Of a DNA stretch of 64,000 bases, positions 9,315-17,411 are shown piece after piece. Below the pieces are notes generated by a model. The model was not told the origin of the DNA and did not search any database. It saw only the letters and a list, made by a program, of their open reading frames with translations. The translations under genes and the position numbers were made by a program. The DNA is from Nonomuraea sp. NEAU-A123 (GTDB lineage Bacteria > Actinomycetota > Actinomycetes > Streptosporangiales > Streptosporangiaceae): assembly GCF_018603905.1 (NCBI RefSeq), contig NZ_JAHFZZ010000008.1, forward strand, positions 434,001 through 498,000, read 5' to 3'. Position 1 is the stretch's first letter, and each line of letters starts with the position of its first letter.

Positions 9315-10298
9315 CTACCGGCCGGTACGGCTGGCGACGATCACCTGCACCGTGTGCTCCAGCGCGTACGCCGGGTCGGCTCCGCCGCCCTTGACCTGCT
9401 CATCGGCGTCGGCCACCGCCTGGATGGCCCGTGACAGGCCTTCCGGACCCCAGCCGTTGAGCTGCCGCTTGACGCGATCGATCTTCCACGGCGGCATGCC
9501 GAGGTGGCTCGCCAGTTGCCCGCCCCTGAGGTTGCGCGGCGCTCCGCCGACCTTGGCCAGGCCCCGCAGCCCTCCCGCCAGCGCGCTCACCAGCAGCACG
9601 GGGGCCACTCCGGTGCCGAGCGCCCAGCGGAGCTGCTCCAGCGCCTCGGCCAGCCGCCCCTCGACCGCCGAATCGGCCACGTTGAACCCGGTGACCTCCG
9701 CCCGCCCCTTGTGATAGCGGGCCACGGCCGCCGCGTTGATCGTCTTGTCCTCCGTGTCGAACACCAGCTGGTTGCACGCCGCGGCCAGCTCCCGCAGATC
9801 GTTGCCCACCGCGTCGAGCAGCGCCTGCGCGGCGTCGGCCGAGATGCCGCGCCCCGCCCGCTTGATCTCGTTCTTGAGGAAGTCGAGCCGTTCGCCGGCC
9901 TTGGTGACCTTGCTGACGGTGACGAGGCTCGCCCCCGCCTTCTTGACCCCGTCGACCAGCGCCTTGCCCTTCACCCCGCCCGGGTGGACCAGGACGAGCA
10001 CGGTGTCGTCGGAGGGGTGCGCCGCGTACTTCACGACCTCCGCGATGACGTCCTTGACGAGATCCTGCGCGGACCGGATCACCACCACGGAACGGTCGCC
10101 GAAGAGAGACGGCGAGGTCAGCTGGGTCAGCTCCCCCGGCGTCACCTTCCCGCCGATGAGATCGTGCACGTCCGCGCCGCCGTCGGCCGCTCGCGCCGCC
10201 GCGATCACGCCGCTGACCGCCCGCTCGGCCAGCAGCTCTTCGTCACCGACGACCAAGGTCACGAGTGCTGGATGGGTTCCCGCCATGTCGAGCAGCAT
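9315..10298 (-). CDS. holA: DNA polymerase III subunit delta
   Basis: The clamp-loader delta subunit, which opens the beta clamp during replication. VTLVVGDEELLAERAV near the N-terminus, SPSLFGDRSVVVIRSA and the lid-domain stretch LDAVGNDLRELAAACNQLV match the actinobacterial HolA family (about 325 residues). The start is uncertain: ATG 10298 (MLLDMAG) or 10286; an in-frame ATG at 10391 gives an unlikely low-complexity leader. In many actinobacteria holA directly follows comEC; here about 9 kb of other genes separate them. Confidence 0.9.
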   Translation of the reverse strand: MLLDMAGTHPALVTLVVGDEELLAERAVSGVIAAARAADGGADVHDLIGGKVTPGELTQLTSPSLFGDRSVVVIRSAQDLVKDVIAEVVKYAAHPSDDTVLVLVHPGGVKGKALVDGVKKAGASLVTVSKVTKAGERLDFLKNEIKRAGRGISADAAQALLDAVGNDLRELAAACNQLVFDTEDKTINAAAVARYHKGRAEVTGFNVADSAVEGRLAEALEQLRWALGTGVAPVLLVSALAGGLRGLAKVGGAPRNLRGGQLASHLGMPPWKIDRVKRQLNGWGPEGLSRAIQAVADADEQVKGGGADPAYALEHTVQVIVASRTGR

Positions 10299-10411
10299 GC
10301 CATGCGCCACCGACAAGCCGGTACTCGACGATCCAGCCGCCCGTACAGACCCGTGTCCGGCAGCGTGGCACATCCGCAGCAGCGGCCACATCCGACAAAA
10401 TCCTACTCAGT

Positions 10412-10441
10412 AGGGTTTCTTCATGATTTTCAAGAAACCCT
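10412..10441. promoter_or_regulatory. Perfect 10-bp inverted repeat upstream of the XRE gene
   Basis: AGGGTTTCTT and AAGAAACCCT face each other across a 10-base spacer, about 70 bases upstream of the XRE regulator start and just beyond the 5' end of holA. The centre-to-centre spacing of about two helical turns suits a dimeric operator, so autoregulation by the XRE protein is plausible. A related AAGAAACTTTTCGAAACTT direct repeat lies just after the XRE gene (11366-11387). Confidence 0.5.
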
Positions 10442-10507
10442 GCTGACGTGAAGCCGAAGCCGGGCGTAGCTTCGAAGCAACTCCATCGCCCCGAGCCGAG
10501 GTGACCC

Positions 10508-11368
10508 ATGACAAGTCACAGCACGATCATGGAAGCGCGGATGTCGCTTGCCATCCGGCTCAAAGACCTCCGAACCGCCCATACCGCCGACGGCCAGCGC
10601 ATGACCGGCGAACGCCTGGCCGAGGCCATGGGATGGCGCGGACGCAAGGCCCGCATCTCCAAGATCGAGAACGGGCAGCAGGTCCCGAGCGAGGACGACA
10701 TCCGCGCCTGGGCCACCGCCTGCGGCGCCGAACATGAGATACCCGACCTGCTCGCCGCCGCCCGTCATATCGACACGCTCTACACCGAATGGCGCCGCCT
10801 GGAACGGCACGGACTCGGTCAGGTCCAGGAAGCGTTCATCCCGCTGTACGAGCGGACGACCCGATTACGCGTGTGGCAGCACTCCACGGTGCCCGGCCTG
10901 CTGCAGACCGAGGCGTACGCACGCGCCCACCTGTCCACGATCATCGCGTTCCGCGGCATACCCGACGACCTGGACCGGGCCGTGGCCGCGCGCATGGCGC
11001 AGCAGCAGTCGCTCGGCGGCGTGCGGCGCTTCGTGTTCGTGCTCGGCGAGCAGACGCTGCGCACCCCCATGGTGAACCCCGCCGGGATGAACGCCCAACT
11101 CGACAGGCTGGCCACCTACACCCGGGACAATCCCTACGTCAGCCTCGGCATCCTCCCGTACACCCGCAAACCTCCCGTCATGCCGCCGGAGAACTTCTGG
11201 CTGTACGACGCCAGCGAGGTCCGGGTGGATGGGGTGGCGGCGCAGTTCCGGATCAAGAAACCGGACGACGTCGCCGTCTACGAGAAGGCGTTCACGGCAC
11301 TGGCTGAGGTAGCGGTGTACGGGCAGCCCGCGCTGGCTTGTATCGACGCGGCTCGCCGAGATCTTTAA
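10508..11368 (+). CDS. XRE-family regulator with DUF5753 (Scr1-like)
   Basis: A 286-residue protein. An N-terminal XRE helix-turn-helix (about residues 16-70, with GRKARISKIENGQQVPSEDD) is followed by a DUF5753 domain whose hallmark motifs WQHSTVPGLLQTEAYARA and YLFVLGE-like RRFVFVLGEQTLRTP are both present. The start ATG has GAGG upstream. These regulators usually precede a small DUF397 gene; none is seen here. A GRDP-like and a phosphotransferase-like gene follow after a 380-base gap. Confidence 0.88.
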   Translation: MTSHSTIMEARMSLAIRLKDLRTAHTADGQRMTGERLAEAMGWRGRKARISKIENGQQVPSEDDIRAWATACGAEHEIPDLLAAARHIDTLYTEWRRLERHGLGQVQEAFIPLYERTTRLRVWQHSTVPGLLQTEAYARAHLSTIIAFRGIPDDLDRAVAARMAQQQSLGGVRRFVFVLGEQTLRTPMVNPAGMNAQLDRLATYTRDNPYVSLGILPYTRKPPVMPPENFWLYDASEVRVDGVAAQFRIKKPDDVAVYEKAFTALAEVAVYGQPALACIDAARRDL

Positions 11369-11747
11369 GAAACTTTTCGAAACTTACTTGAGCTGCGGCG
11401 ACGCTGGTTCGTACTTTCGAGGCGGACCACTTCGCGGCGGTCGGAAGGCTCCCGGACTTCCAAAACCCCGGCCGCCGCAAGCAAAGAACCACCTCTGTGA
11501 GGAACCCGCTGTGTCACCCACCGCCTTATCTGCGGTCGTCTCCACACGCCGGCCCGCGACTACCGCCGTCCGCGCTCCGCGACCGCACTTACGGCGTATC
11601 AGTCCCAGCACCGCGTCCTCACAGCTCTCGCCCGCTCCCCGCCGGCTCCCAGGACCACCGCCAGGCGGTACGGCGGCCGTTCGCGCAGGTCATCATGGCA
11701 GCGCCCATCCCTTCGTGCAGCCCCCACCTCACGATTGGAGTACGGCA
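11369..11747. other. 379-base gap: leader of the GRDP-like gene
   Basis: It opens with the direct repeat GAAACTT at a 10-base period (11371-11387), a possible operator. It also holds a GTGAGGAA Shine-Dalgarno-like stretch before a GTG at 11511, in frame with the downstream gene. That would add an 80-residue Pro/Arg/Ser-rich N-terminus without recognisable features, so I treat the stretch as noncoding. No RNA gene is recognised. Confidence 0.4.
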
Positions 11748-12209
11748 ATGATCCCCCTGCTGGATCGGTCGACCCTGACCGATCCGTGCGACCTCGTCGA
11801 CGTGGGCCTGCTCGATCGGCTGATCGAGCGAGTCGCGCGCGACCACTGCACCACCAACACCTACGCCGAGCGAATCATGCGGCAGACACTCGGTTTTCTT
11901 GCCACATGTGCCCTCAATCCAGACGCCGGTCTGTCACCCTCGGAAGAGGTGGACAAGGGCTGGCACGCCTTCCTGCTCCACACCCGCGAGTACGCGGCGT
12001 TCTGCGAGCAGGTGGCCGGACGGTTCATCCATCACAGGCCCGACGACCCGGCCGGGGAAGCGCTCCGGCCCGCGGCTGAGCGAGTCGGCGCCACCGTACA
12101 AGCCATGCGTGCCGCCGGTCTCCCGGTGGACGTCGAGTTGTGGATCCCCGACGGCAGATGCGGCCAGTGCTACTCCGGCTGCGCCGACGACTCCGGAAGT
12201 GGAGGATGA
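11748..12209 (+). CDS. GRDP-like small protein (glycine-rich-domain-protein-like)
   Basis: A 153-residue cytoplasmic protein. The motif VDKGWHAFLLHTREYAAFC resembles the D-x-x-W-H-x-x-x-L/H-x-x-x-x-Y-x-x-F-C core of the GRDP-like family (from memory, PF07173), a poorly characterised family. The C-terminus RCGQCYSGCADDSGSGG carries three cysteines. GGAG seven bases upstream supports the ATG. The gene ends two bases before the phosphotransferase start, so the two are co-translated. The molecular role is unknown. Confidence 0.6.
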   Translation: MIPLLDRSTLTDPCDLVDVGLLDRLIERVARDHCTTNTYAERIMRQTLGFLATCALNPDAGLSPSEEVDKGWHAFLLHTREYAAFCEQVAGRFIHHRPDDPAGEALRPAAERVGATVQAMRAAGLPVDVELWIPDGRCGQCYSGCADDSGSGG

Positions 12210-12211
12210 AG

Positions 12212-13102
12212 ATGACCCGCCAGCAATGGGAAGACCTCCCGGTCAGCGTACGTGAAAGGGTAGAGCTCGAATGCGGCGGCCCGGTGATCAAGGCGGAGCC
12301 CGCCGGCGAAGGCACCATGCCCGGCGTCGCGGCCCGGCTCCAGACCGATAACCACAGCGTGTTCATCAAGGCCGTCGAGGCAGCCGGCATCGCTGCCAAG
12401 GCACACCGTACGGAGTCCTGGGCGGCGAGCGTGCTGCCCGACGAGGCTCCCGCACCGCACCTGCTGTGGCGAGGGCAGCAGGACGGCTGGCTGGTGACGC
12501 TGTTCGAGTACATCAACGACAACAGCCGCCACGTCGACCTGACACCCGGCTCCCCCGACCTGCCCGCCGTCCTGGACACGGTCGCCCTGCTCGGCGCCCT
12601 GCTCACCCCCTGCCCCCGGGGAGGAGCGCCGGTCATCGACAACATCCTGCCGCTCCTGGCCAAGGACTCCCACCTACGCGACAAGGGCATCCCGGCCGAC
12701 CGCGACCTGTACGACACCGCGATCGAACGGTTCGAGCCAAGCGACCTCCGCGGCAACACCCTGCTGCACTACGACCTCGGCTCGAGCAACATGCTCATCT
12801 CGCAGGGAAGCGTGTACGTGATCGACTGGTCGTACGCCGCTCGGGGCGCGGCCTGGATCGACGCGGCCATGCTCGCCCCCCGCCTCGTCGAAGCCGGACA
12901 CACCCCACCAGAGGTGGACGAGCTACTGTCCCGCGTGCCGTCGTGGACGTCCGCACCGCCCGACGCGGTGATCGGGCTGGCGGCGCTGTGGACGCGGTTC
13001 CGCATTTACAAGGCGCGGTACGGGCCGGAGGAGATGCGGGAGTTCCGGGCCAGGGCGGCGGTCGCGGGGAAGACGTGGCTCTCGTACCGGCAATCCTTGT
13101 GA
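12212..13102 (+). CDS. APH-fold phosphotransferase
   Basis: A 296-residue aminoglycoside-phosphotransferase-like kinase. The catalytic loop LLHYDLGSSNMLI (H-x-D-x-x-x-x-N) and metal-binding VYVIDWSYAARG are clear, and VFIKAVEA supplies the ATP-binding lysine. GGAGG lies six bases before the ATG at 12212; an ATG at 12206 is a poorer choice because of spacing. It is coupled to the GRDP-like gene. The family includes antibiotic kinases but also many metabolite and protein kinases, so resistance should not be assumed. Confidence 0.8.
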   Translation: MTRQQWEDLPVSVRERVELECGGPVIKAEPAGEGTMPGVAARLQTDNHSVFIKAVEAAGIAAKAHRTESWAASVLPDEAPAPHLLWRGQQDGWLVTLFEYINDNSRHVDLTPGSPDLPAVLDTVALLGALLTPCPRGGAPVIDNILPLLAKDSHLRDKGIPADRDLYDTAIERFEPSDLRGNTLLHYDLGSSNMLISQGSVYVIDWSYAARGAAWIDAAMLAPRLVEAGHTPPEVDELLSRVPSWTSAPPDAVIGLAALWTRFRIYKARYGPEEMREFRARAAVAGKTWLSYRQSL

Positions 13103-13104
13103 CC

Positions 13105-13240
13105 TGCTGAGCCGTCGACGCGGCGAGCACCGCTGACGTGCTGAGCCATCGGTGACGTGCTGAGCACCGTCTACGTGCTGAGCCACCACAGATGCGCTCA
13201 GCACCGCCTACTGCTGAGCCACCGCCTAGGCGCTGAGCCA
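13105..13240 (+). repeat. Degenerate 17-19-bp tandem array (CTGAGC units)
   Basis: The hexamer CTGAGC begins at 13107, 13141, 13160, 13178, 13197 (as CTCAGC), 13214 and 13233, with a weaker copy at 13123, giving steps of 16-19 bases. Flanking bases are also similar (ACGTGCTGAGC-ACCG). The array starts right after the phosphotransferase stop and is untranslated. There are no spacers, so it is not CRISPR. Function unknown. Confidence 0.75.
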
Positions 13241-13347
13241 CAGGCGGGGGCCGCAGGCGTGGGCCGCAGGCGGCGGGATCTCGGGCGGGGATCCCAGGCG
13301 GGGGCCACAGATGTGGTGAGCCACTGCCCCCCTGGGCCCGCGCCGAA

Positions 13348-13413
13348 GGCGCCCGCCCAGACAAGGGGCGCTCGCCGGGAGGGGGGCGAGCGCCCGTTGC
13401 CTGGGCGGGCGCC
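13348..13413. terminator. Nested perfect hairpins between convergent genes
   Basis: The outer arms (13348-13360 and 13401-13413) pair over 13 bases without mismatch. Inside them a second perfect 11-bp stem (13366-13376 and 13385-13395) forms. An 18-base direct repeat containing the right arm and TTT follows (13401-13418, 13419-13436). It lies between a rightward and a leftward gene, so a strong bidirectional terminator is the simplest reading. Confidence 0.65.
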
Positions 13414-13544
13414 TTTGCCTGGGCGGGCGCCTTTGCCTGGCAGCCCTGCCGCCGCCAACTCGTCGACCACTGCCTGCCCTGGAACCAAACATTGCCGTGC
13501 GCTCCGGCCTCGGTCGCGAGCCCCTGCGCCATCGTCCTCTGACG

Positions 13545-14651
13545 CTAGGGAAGGTTCGGATGAGCGAACCGCACGGTGATGGACAAGCCGCCTTCGGGGC
13601 GTGCGCTGGTGGTAAGGACGGCGTGGTGAGCTTGCGTGACGGCATTGACGATGGCGAGGCCGAGACCGTAACCGTCGCGGCGCCCGTGACGATCAGGCGC
13701 CAGTTTCTGGAAGGGTTGAAAGAGGCGCTGGATCTGGTTGTCGGGGATGACTGGCCCGCTGTTGGTGACCGTAAGGGCCACCTGCGTGCCGGAGGTCTGA
13801 GTGGTGACCTTTATGTGCCCGTCTGCGTGGTTGTGGCGGATGGCGTTGTCGATGAGGTTGGCGACGAGGCTTTCGATCAGTCTGGGGTCCCCGACCGTCA
13901 CTGCGGGCGTTAGATGTTGGGTTAGGCCGATGCCTGTCTGCGTTGCCTGGTCGCGGCGGGAGGCGAGCACTCCTTCGACGACGTGGGCGAGGTCGAGGGT
14001 GTCCCAGCGGGTGACGCCGCGCTCGCTGGTGGCCAGAGCGAGCAGCGCTTGAACGAGCCGCTCCTGGTGTCCGCCAAGAGCGAGGGCCTCCTGGCAGGCC
14101 GAGCGCAGGGTGGCGATGTCGGCATCGGGGTCGGCGAGGGCGACTTCCAGAAGGGTGCGCAGGCCGGCGAGAGGAGTGCGCAGCTCGTGGGAGGCATTGG
14201 CGACGAAGTGGCGTTGCGCGTCGAAGGACGCCTGCAGGCGGGCGAACAGGTCGTCCAAGGTGTGGCCGAGCTCGGTCAGCTCGTCCGTGGGCTCGCCGAG
14301 GTCAAGGCGCCGGTGAAGGTCGCCGGCGGAGATGATCTGGGCGGTGGCGGTGATGGCGCGCAGGGGGTGCAGGAACCGGCCGGCGACGTACCAGCCGAGA
14401 GCCAGGGCGACGGGAATCAGAATGACCAGGGCGACGGCGGATCCGGCGAGAAGTTGGGGCAGGCTGACCCCGGGCTCGGTTTCGGTGATCGCGCTCGATG
14501 CGGGGCGGCCCTTGGGGATGGTCGCCTGGATGCTGGCGAGGGGGACGTCGACGAAGACGAGCACGAAGACCCCGGCGGCGTAGATGCCCGCCGCGTAGGC
14601 GAGCGTGAGCCGCGTCTGCAGGGACTTTCTGGCGAGCTTGTGGGAGGTCAT
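13545..14651 (-). CDS. Sensor histidine kinase
   Basis: A 368-residue membrane kinase. Two helices (about 17-37 and 68-90) frame a short, roughly 30-residue extracytoplasmic loop, followed by HAMP, HisKA with phospho-acceptor H155 in FVANASHELRTPLAG, and HATPase_c with the N box LVANLIDNAIRHN and G box DGYGLGLAI. The small sensor loop suggests it senses within the membrane or through a partner. Its ATG overlaps the stop of the response regulator by four bases. Confidence 0.93.
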   Translation of the reverse strand: MTSHKLARKSLQTRLTLAYAAGIYAAGVFVLVFVDVPLASIQATIPKGRPASSAITETEPGVSLPQLLAGSAVALVILIPVALALGWYVAGRFLHPLRAITATAQIISAGDLHRRLDLGEPTDELTELGHTLDDLFARLQASFDAQRHFVANASHELRTPLAGLRTLLEVALADPDADIATLRSACQEALALGGHQERLVQALLALATSERGVTRWDTLDLAHVVEGVLASRRDQATQTGIGLTQHLTPAVTVGDPRLIESLVANLIDNAIRHNHADGHIKVTTQTSGTQVALTVTNSGPVIPDNQIQRLFQPFQKLAPDRHGRRDGYGLGLAIVNAVTQAHHAVLTTSARPEGGLSITVRFAHPNLP

Positions 14652-15310
14652 GACGGTCCGATGCGGTAGCCGCCTTCTCGGATGGTCTCGATCACGGGCG
14701 GGTCGCCGAGCTTGGCCCGCAACCGGTGCATGGTGTGCTTGACGGCGCTGCTGAAGGGATCGGCGGCCTCGTCCCAGACACGCTCCAGCAGCTCCTCAGC
14801 GGAGAGGACCAGCCCGGGTACGGCGAGCAGGCATTCGAGCAGAGCGAACTCCCTGGGGCTCAGCTCAAGGCGCCGACCGGCCCGGAACGCGGTACGGCGG
14901 GCCGGATCGAGGGTGATGTCCCCACATACCAGAGTGGGCGGCAGCGGCGGGGTGGCACGGCGGGCCAGAGCCCGGACCCGGGCCGCCAGTTCGGCGAACG
15001 CGAACGGCTTGGGCAGGTAGTCATCGGCGCCAAGACTGAGCCCGTCGACGCGGTCCTCGATCGTGCCGGAGGCGGTGAGCATCAGTACACGGGTCTCACA
15101 GCGGCTGTGGGCGAGTCGCCGGCAGATCTCGTCCCCGTGGACACCGGGCAGGTCGCGGTCGAGGATCACCACGTCGTAGCGGGTGGCGGCCAAACGGTCG
15201 AGGGCGTCGGTTCCATCCAGGACGACGTCGACGGCCATGCCCTCGCGACGCAGCCCGGTGCCGATGGAGCGGGCGAGGACCTCGAAGTCCTCGACGACGA
15301 GGACCCTCAC
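14648..15310 (-). CDS. OmpR-type response regulator
   Basis: A 220-residue protein. The receiver has the acidic pair E7-D8, phospho-acceptor D51 in VVILDRDLPG and the switch lysine in YLPKPF; the C-terminal winged helix includes SSAVKHTMHRLRAKLG and IETIREGGYRIG. I use the GTG at 15310 (VRVLVVED); the GTG at 15316 would add two residues. It is co-translated with its kinase and divergent from an ABC-2-type permease gene. A 47-bp palindrome lies in that divergent gap and may be its target. Confidence 0.92.
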   Translation of the reverse strand: MRVLVVEDFEVLARSIGTGLRREGMAVDVVLDGTDALDRLAATRYDVVILDRDLPGVHGDEICRRLAHSRCETRVLMLTASGTIEDRVDGLSLGADDYLPKPFAFAELAARVRALARRATPPLPPTLVCGDITLDPARRTAFRAGRRLELSPREFALLECLLAVPGLVLSAEELLERVWDEAADPFSSAVKHTMHRLRAKLGDPPVIETIREGGYRIGPS

Positions 15311-15385
15311 CGCCACCCACCGCCGGTCGTCGTGCGGGCGGGGCGGCCGCCGGGTCGAGGTGCCATGGGTCAACGATGCCAGATC

Positions 15386-15432
15386 CCCGGTTCCAGCCGG
15401 GTCGCAGCCGCTGCGACCCGGCTGGAACCGGG
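15386..15432. promoter_or_regulatory. 47-bp perfect palindrome (22-bp arms, 3-bp spacer)
   Basis: Bases 15386-15407 and 15411-15432 are exact reverse complements, separated by CCG. The arm begins CCCGGTTCCAGCCGGG and ends TCGCAG. It lies 76 bases upstream of the response regulator start and 20 bases upstream of the permease ATG. It could be a multi-dimer operator or, in RNA, a stable hairpin in the permease leader. No T-tract follows, which argues against a simple terminator. Confidence 0.85.
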
Positions 15433-15452
15433 TGCCGCGTACAACCGTCGGC

Positions 15453-16991
15453 ATGAGTTCATTCACGCCTGACCGATCCGGCCAACGGGCTGGGCAGGAC
15501 CGTTTCCCTCAGTTGCTGCGCGCGGAGTGGACCAAGTTCCGCTCCGCGCGGGGCTGGGTGCTCGCCATGGCGGCCTCCGTGCTGGTCACCGTGTCGCTCG
15601 GACTGCTGATCGCCGGGGGCGTCCGCAGCACCTGCGTGACCGGGAAGGGGGAGGGCCCCTGCCCCGCGCCAGTGGTGGGACCCGATGGCACGGCGGTGAG
15701 GGACAAGTACTACTTCGTGCACCAGCCGCTCAAGGGGAACGGCAGCATCACCGCCCGCGTGTCGGACATGACCGGGCAGATGCGGCTGCCGGACGCCGTA
15801 CCCGGGGTGCGCAACATCAAGAAGGGGGTGGTGCCGTGGGCGAAGGTCGGGCTCCTCGTCAGGCAGAGCCTCAAGCAGGGCACACCGTATGCCGCCGTCA
15901 TGCTCACCGGAGATCACGGCGTGCGGATGCAGGACAACTTCACCCACGACGTGCCCGGCGGTCCGCACAATGGCCCGCAGTGGCTGCGGCTGACCAGGTC
16001 GGGCGACACCATCGCCGGCTACGAGTCAGACGACGGCAAGACGTGGACCGAGGTCAGCACGGTCAAGCTGACCGGGCTGCCGCCGACGGTCGAGATCGGG
16101 CTGTTCGCCACCTCGCCAGGCGCGTTGTGGGAGATGGCGGAAGCCTTCGCCCAGGCCACCGCCACCTTCGACCAGATCACGCTGCAGGGCGCGAACGGTT
16201 CGTGGCGCCGCGACGACGTCGGCGTCACCATGGAGTCCGACGGCAAGACCCCCCATCACCCGGGCGGGGTCGTCGAGTCCGGCGACAAGCTCATCGTGAC
16301 CGGGGGTGGTGACATCGGGCCGGCCACGATGGAGGGCGGTGTGCGCGCTGACCTCATGCTGATCGGCGGGGGCGTGGGGTTGATCTTGGTGCTCGTGGTG
16401 GCGGTCACGTTCTTCACGGCCGAACGCCGGCGCGGGCTGATCGGGACCGGCCTGCCGGCCGAGCCGCATCCAGCGCGGCGGCTGGCGGCCAAGGCCACGG
16501 TGGTCGGCGCGGTCGCGTTCGTGGCGGGGCTGGTGACCTCGGGGGTCGTGGTCCCTGTCGGCCTGGCGATGCTGCGTGCCCATCAGAACCCGATTCAGCC
16601 GATCACCCTGGGTACCGAGCTGCGGGTGATCGTCGGCTACGCGGCGCTGACCGCAGCCGCCGCCGTACTGGCTCTGGGCCTGGCCGCGCTGGTCAAGCGG
16701 GGCATCGTCGCCATCGGGCTGGCCATCGCGCTGGTCGTCGTGCCCTACTTTCTGGCGATCGCGGGTCTGGTGCCATGGTTGCTGATGATCACCCCTGCCG
16801 CCGGGTTCGCGATCACGCAGAGCATCCCCACGTTCGCGCATGTGGACGTGAACCAGTCACTGTTCGCGGGCTATTACCCGCTCCCGCCATGGGCAGGCTT
16901 GGCCGTGACCTGCGGATATGCCGCCCTCGCCCTCGGGGCGGCGATGGCGGCACAGCGCAGGAAAGCTTCATTTCAGGTTCCGCTCCCCTAA
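15453..16991 (+). CDS. ABC-2-type permease with embedded concanavalin-like domain
   Basis: A 512-residue membrane protein. The N-terminus LLRAEWTKFRSARGWVLA is the hallmark of actinobacterial ABC-2 permeases. After the first helix comes an extracytoplasmic insert of about 240 residues resembling a DUF1349/LamG-like beta-sandwich (KVGLLVRQSLKQGTPYAAVM, RLTRSGDTIAGYESDDGKTW). Five more helices follow. Such permeases normally sit behind an ABC ATPase gene; none is present here. No Shine-Dalgarno is visible before the ATG. Probably regulated by the adjacent two-component system. Confidence 0.8.
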   Translation: MSSFTPDRSGQRAGQDRFPQLLRAEWTKFRSARGWVLAMAASVLVTVSLGLLIAGGVRSTCVTGKGEGPCPAPVVGPDGTAVRDKYYFVHQPLKGNGSITARVSDMTGQMRLPDAVPGVRNIKKGVVPWAKVGLLVRQSLKQGTPYAAVMLTGDHGVRMQDNFTHDVPGGPHNGPQWLRLTRSGDTIAGYESDDGKTWTEVSTVKLTGLPPTVEIGLFATSPGALWEMAEAFAQATATFDQITLQGANGSWRRDDVGVTMESDGKTPHHPGGVVESGDKLIVTGGGDIGPATMEGGVRADLMLIGGGVGLILVLVVAVTFFTAERRRGLIGTGLPAEPHPARRLAAKATVVGAVAFVAGLVTSGVVVPVGLAMLRAHQNPIQPITLGTELRVIVGYAALTAAAAVLALGLAALVKRGIVAIGLAIALVVVPYFLAIAGLVPWLLMITPAAGFAITQSIPTFAHVDVNQSLFAGYYPLPPWAGLAVTCGYAALALGAAMAAQRRKASFQVPLP

Positions 16992-17068
16992 TGGCACAGA
17001 AACCCGGTCGGCACGACCCGGTATACGGGCTCAAGACAATGCCGGAATCATGCCCTGGTTTGACGAAC

Positions 17069-17150
17069 GAGTCTTGGTACCGGGTTTCGCGTGAGTTATG
17101 GGACCAGTTCTCGATCTTGAGGGGTCGTTCGGCGAACGAGTTTTGGTACC
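17069..17150 (+). repeat. IS21 left-end terminal repeats (three copies)
   Basis: GAGTCTTGGTACC (17069-17081), a diverged GAGTTATGGGACC (17093-17105) and GAGTTTTGGTACC (17138-17150). They are in the opposite orientation to the right-end set, with steps of 24 and 45 bases against 23 and 42 at the right end. These are probably transposase-binding sites. Confidence 0.75.
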
Positions 17151-17411
17151 AGTCGCAAGGCCGCCAGAGCTCTTGCCACTGCTGATGAAGGTCATAGGGC
17201 AGTGCGAGGGCGCCGAGGAGATGCCCGATGCCGATGGCGCGAGCTGGCCAGTCGTCTGCGTGGCGGTCGTCCGTTAGGAGATCCCTATCCGGACGGACCG
17301 TCTGCGGTGTAGAACAGGATCGATCCGGCAGGGACGTCACGATCGCCTCGGAACACAGCGCCACGAGATCCTTGGGCGGCCCGAAGCCCGCGCTGATCCG
17401 CCGTCGGGCAC

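Noticed and set aside
12212..13102. Aminoglycoside resistance gene
   Set aside because: The APH fold is shared by many metabolic and protein kinases, and neighbours do not suggest resistance.
13105..13240. Possible CRISPR or iteron origin
   Set aside because: Spacing is irregular at 16-19 bases, units are degenerate, and no replication gene is adjacent.
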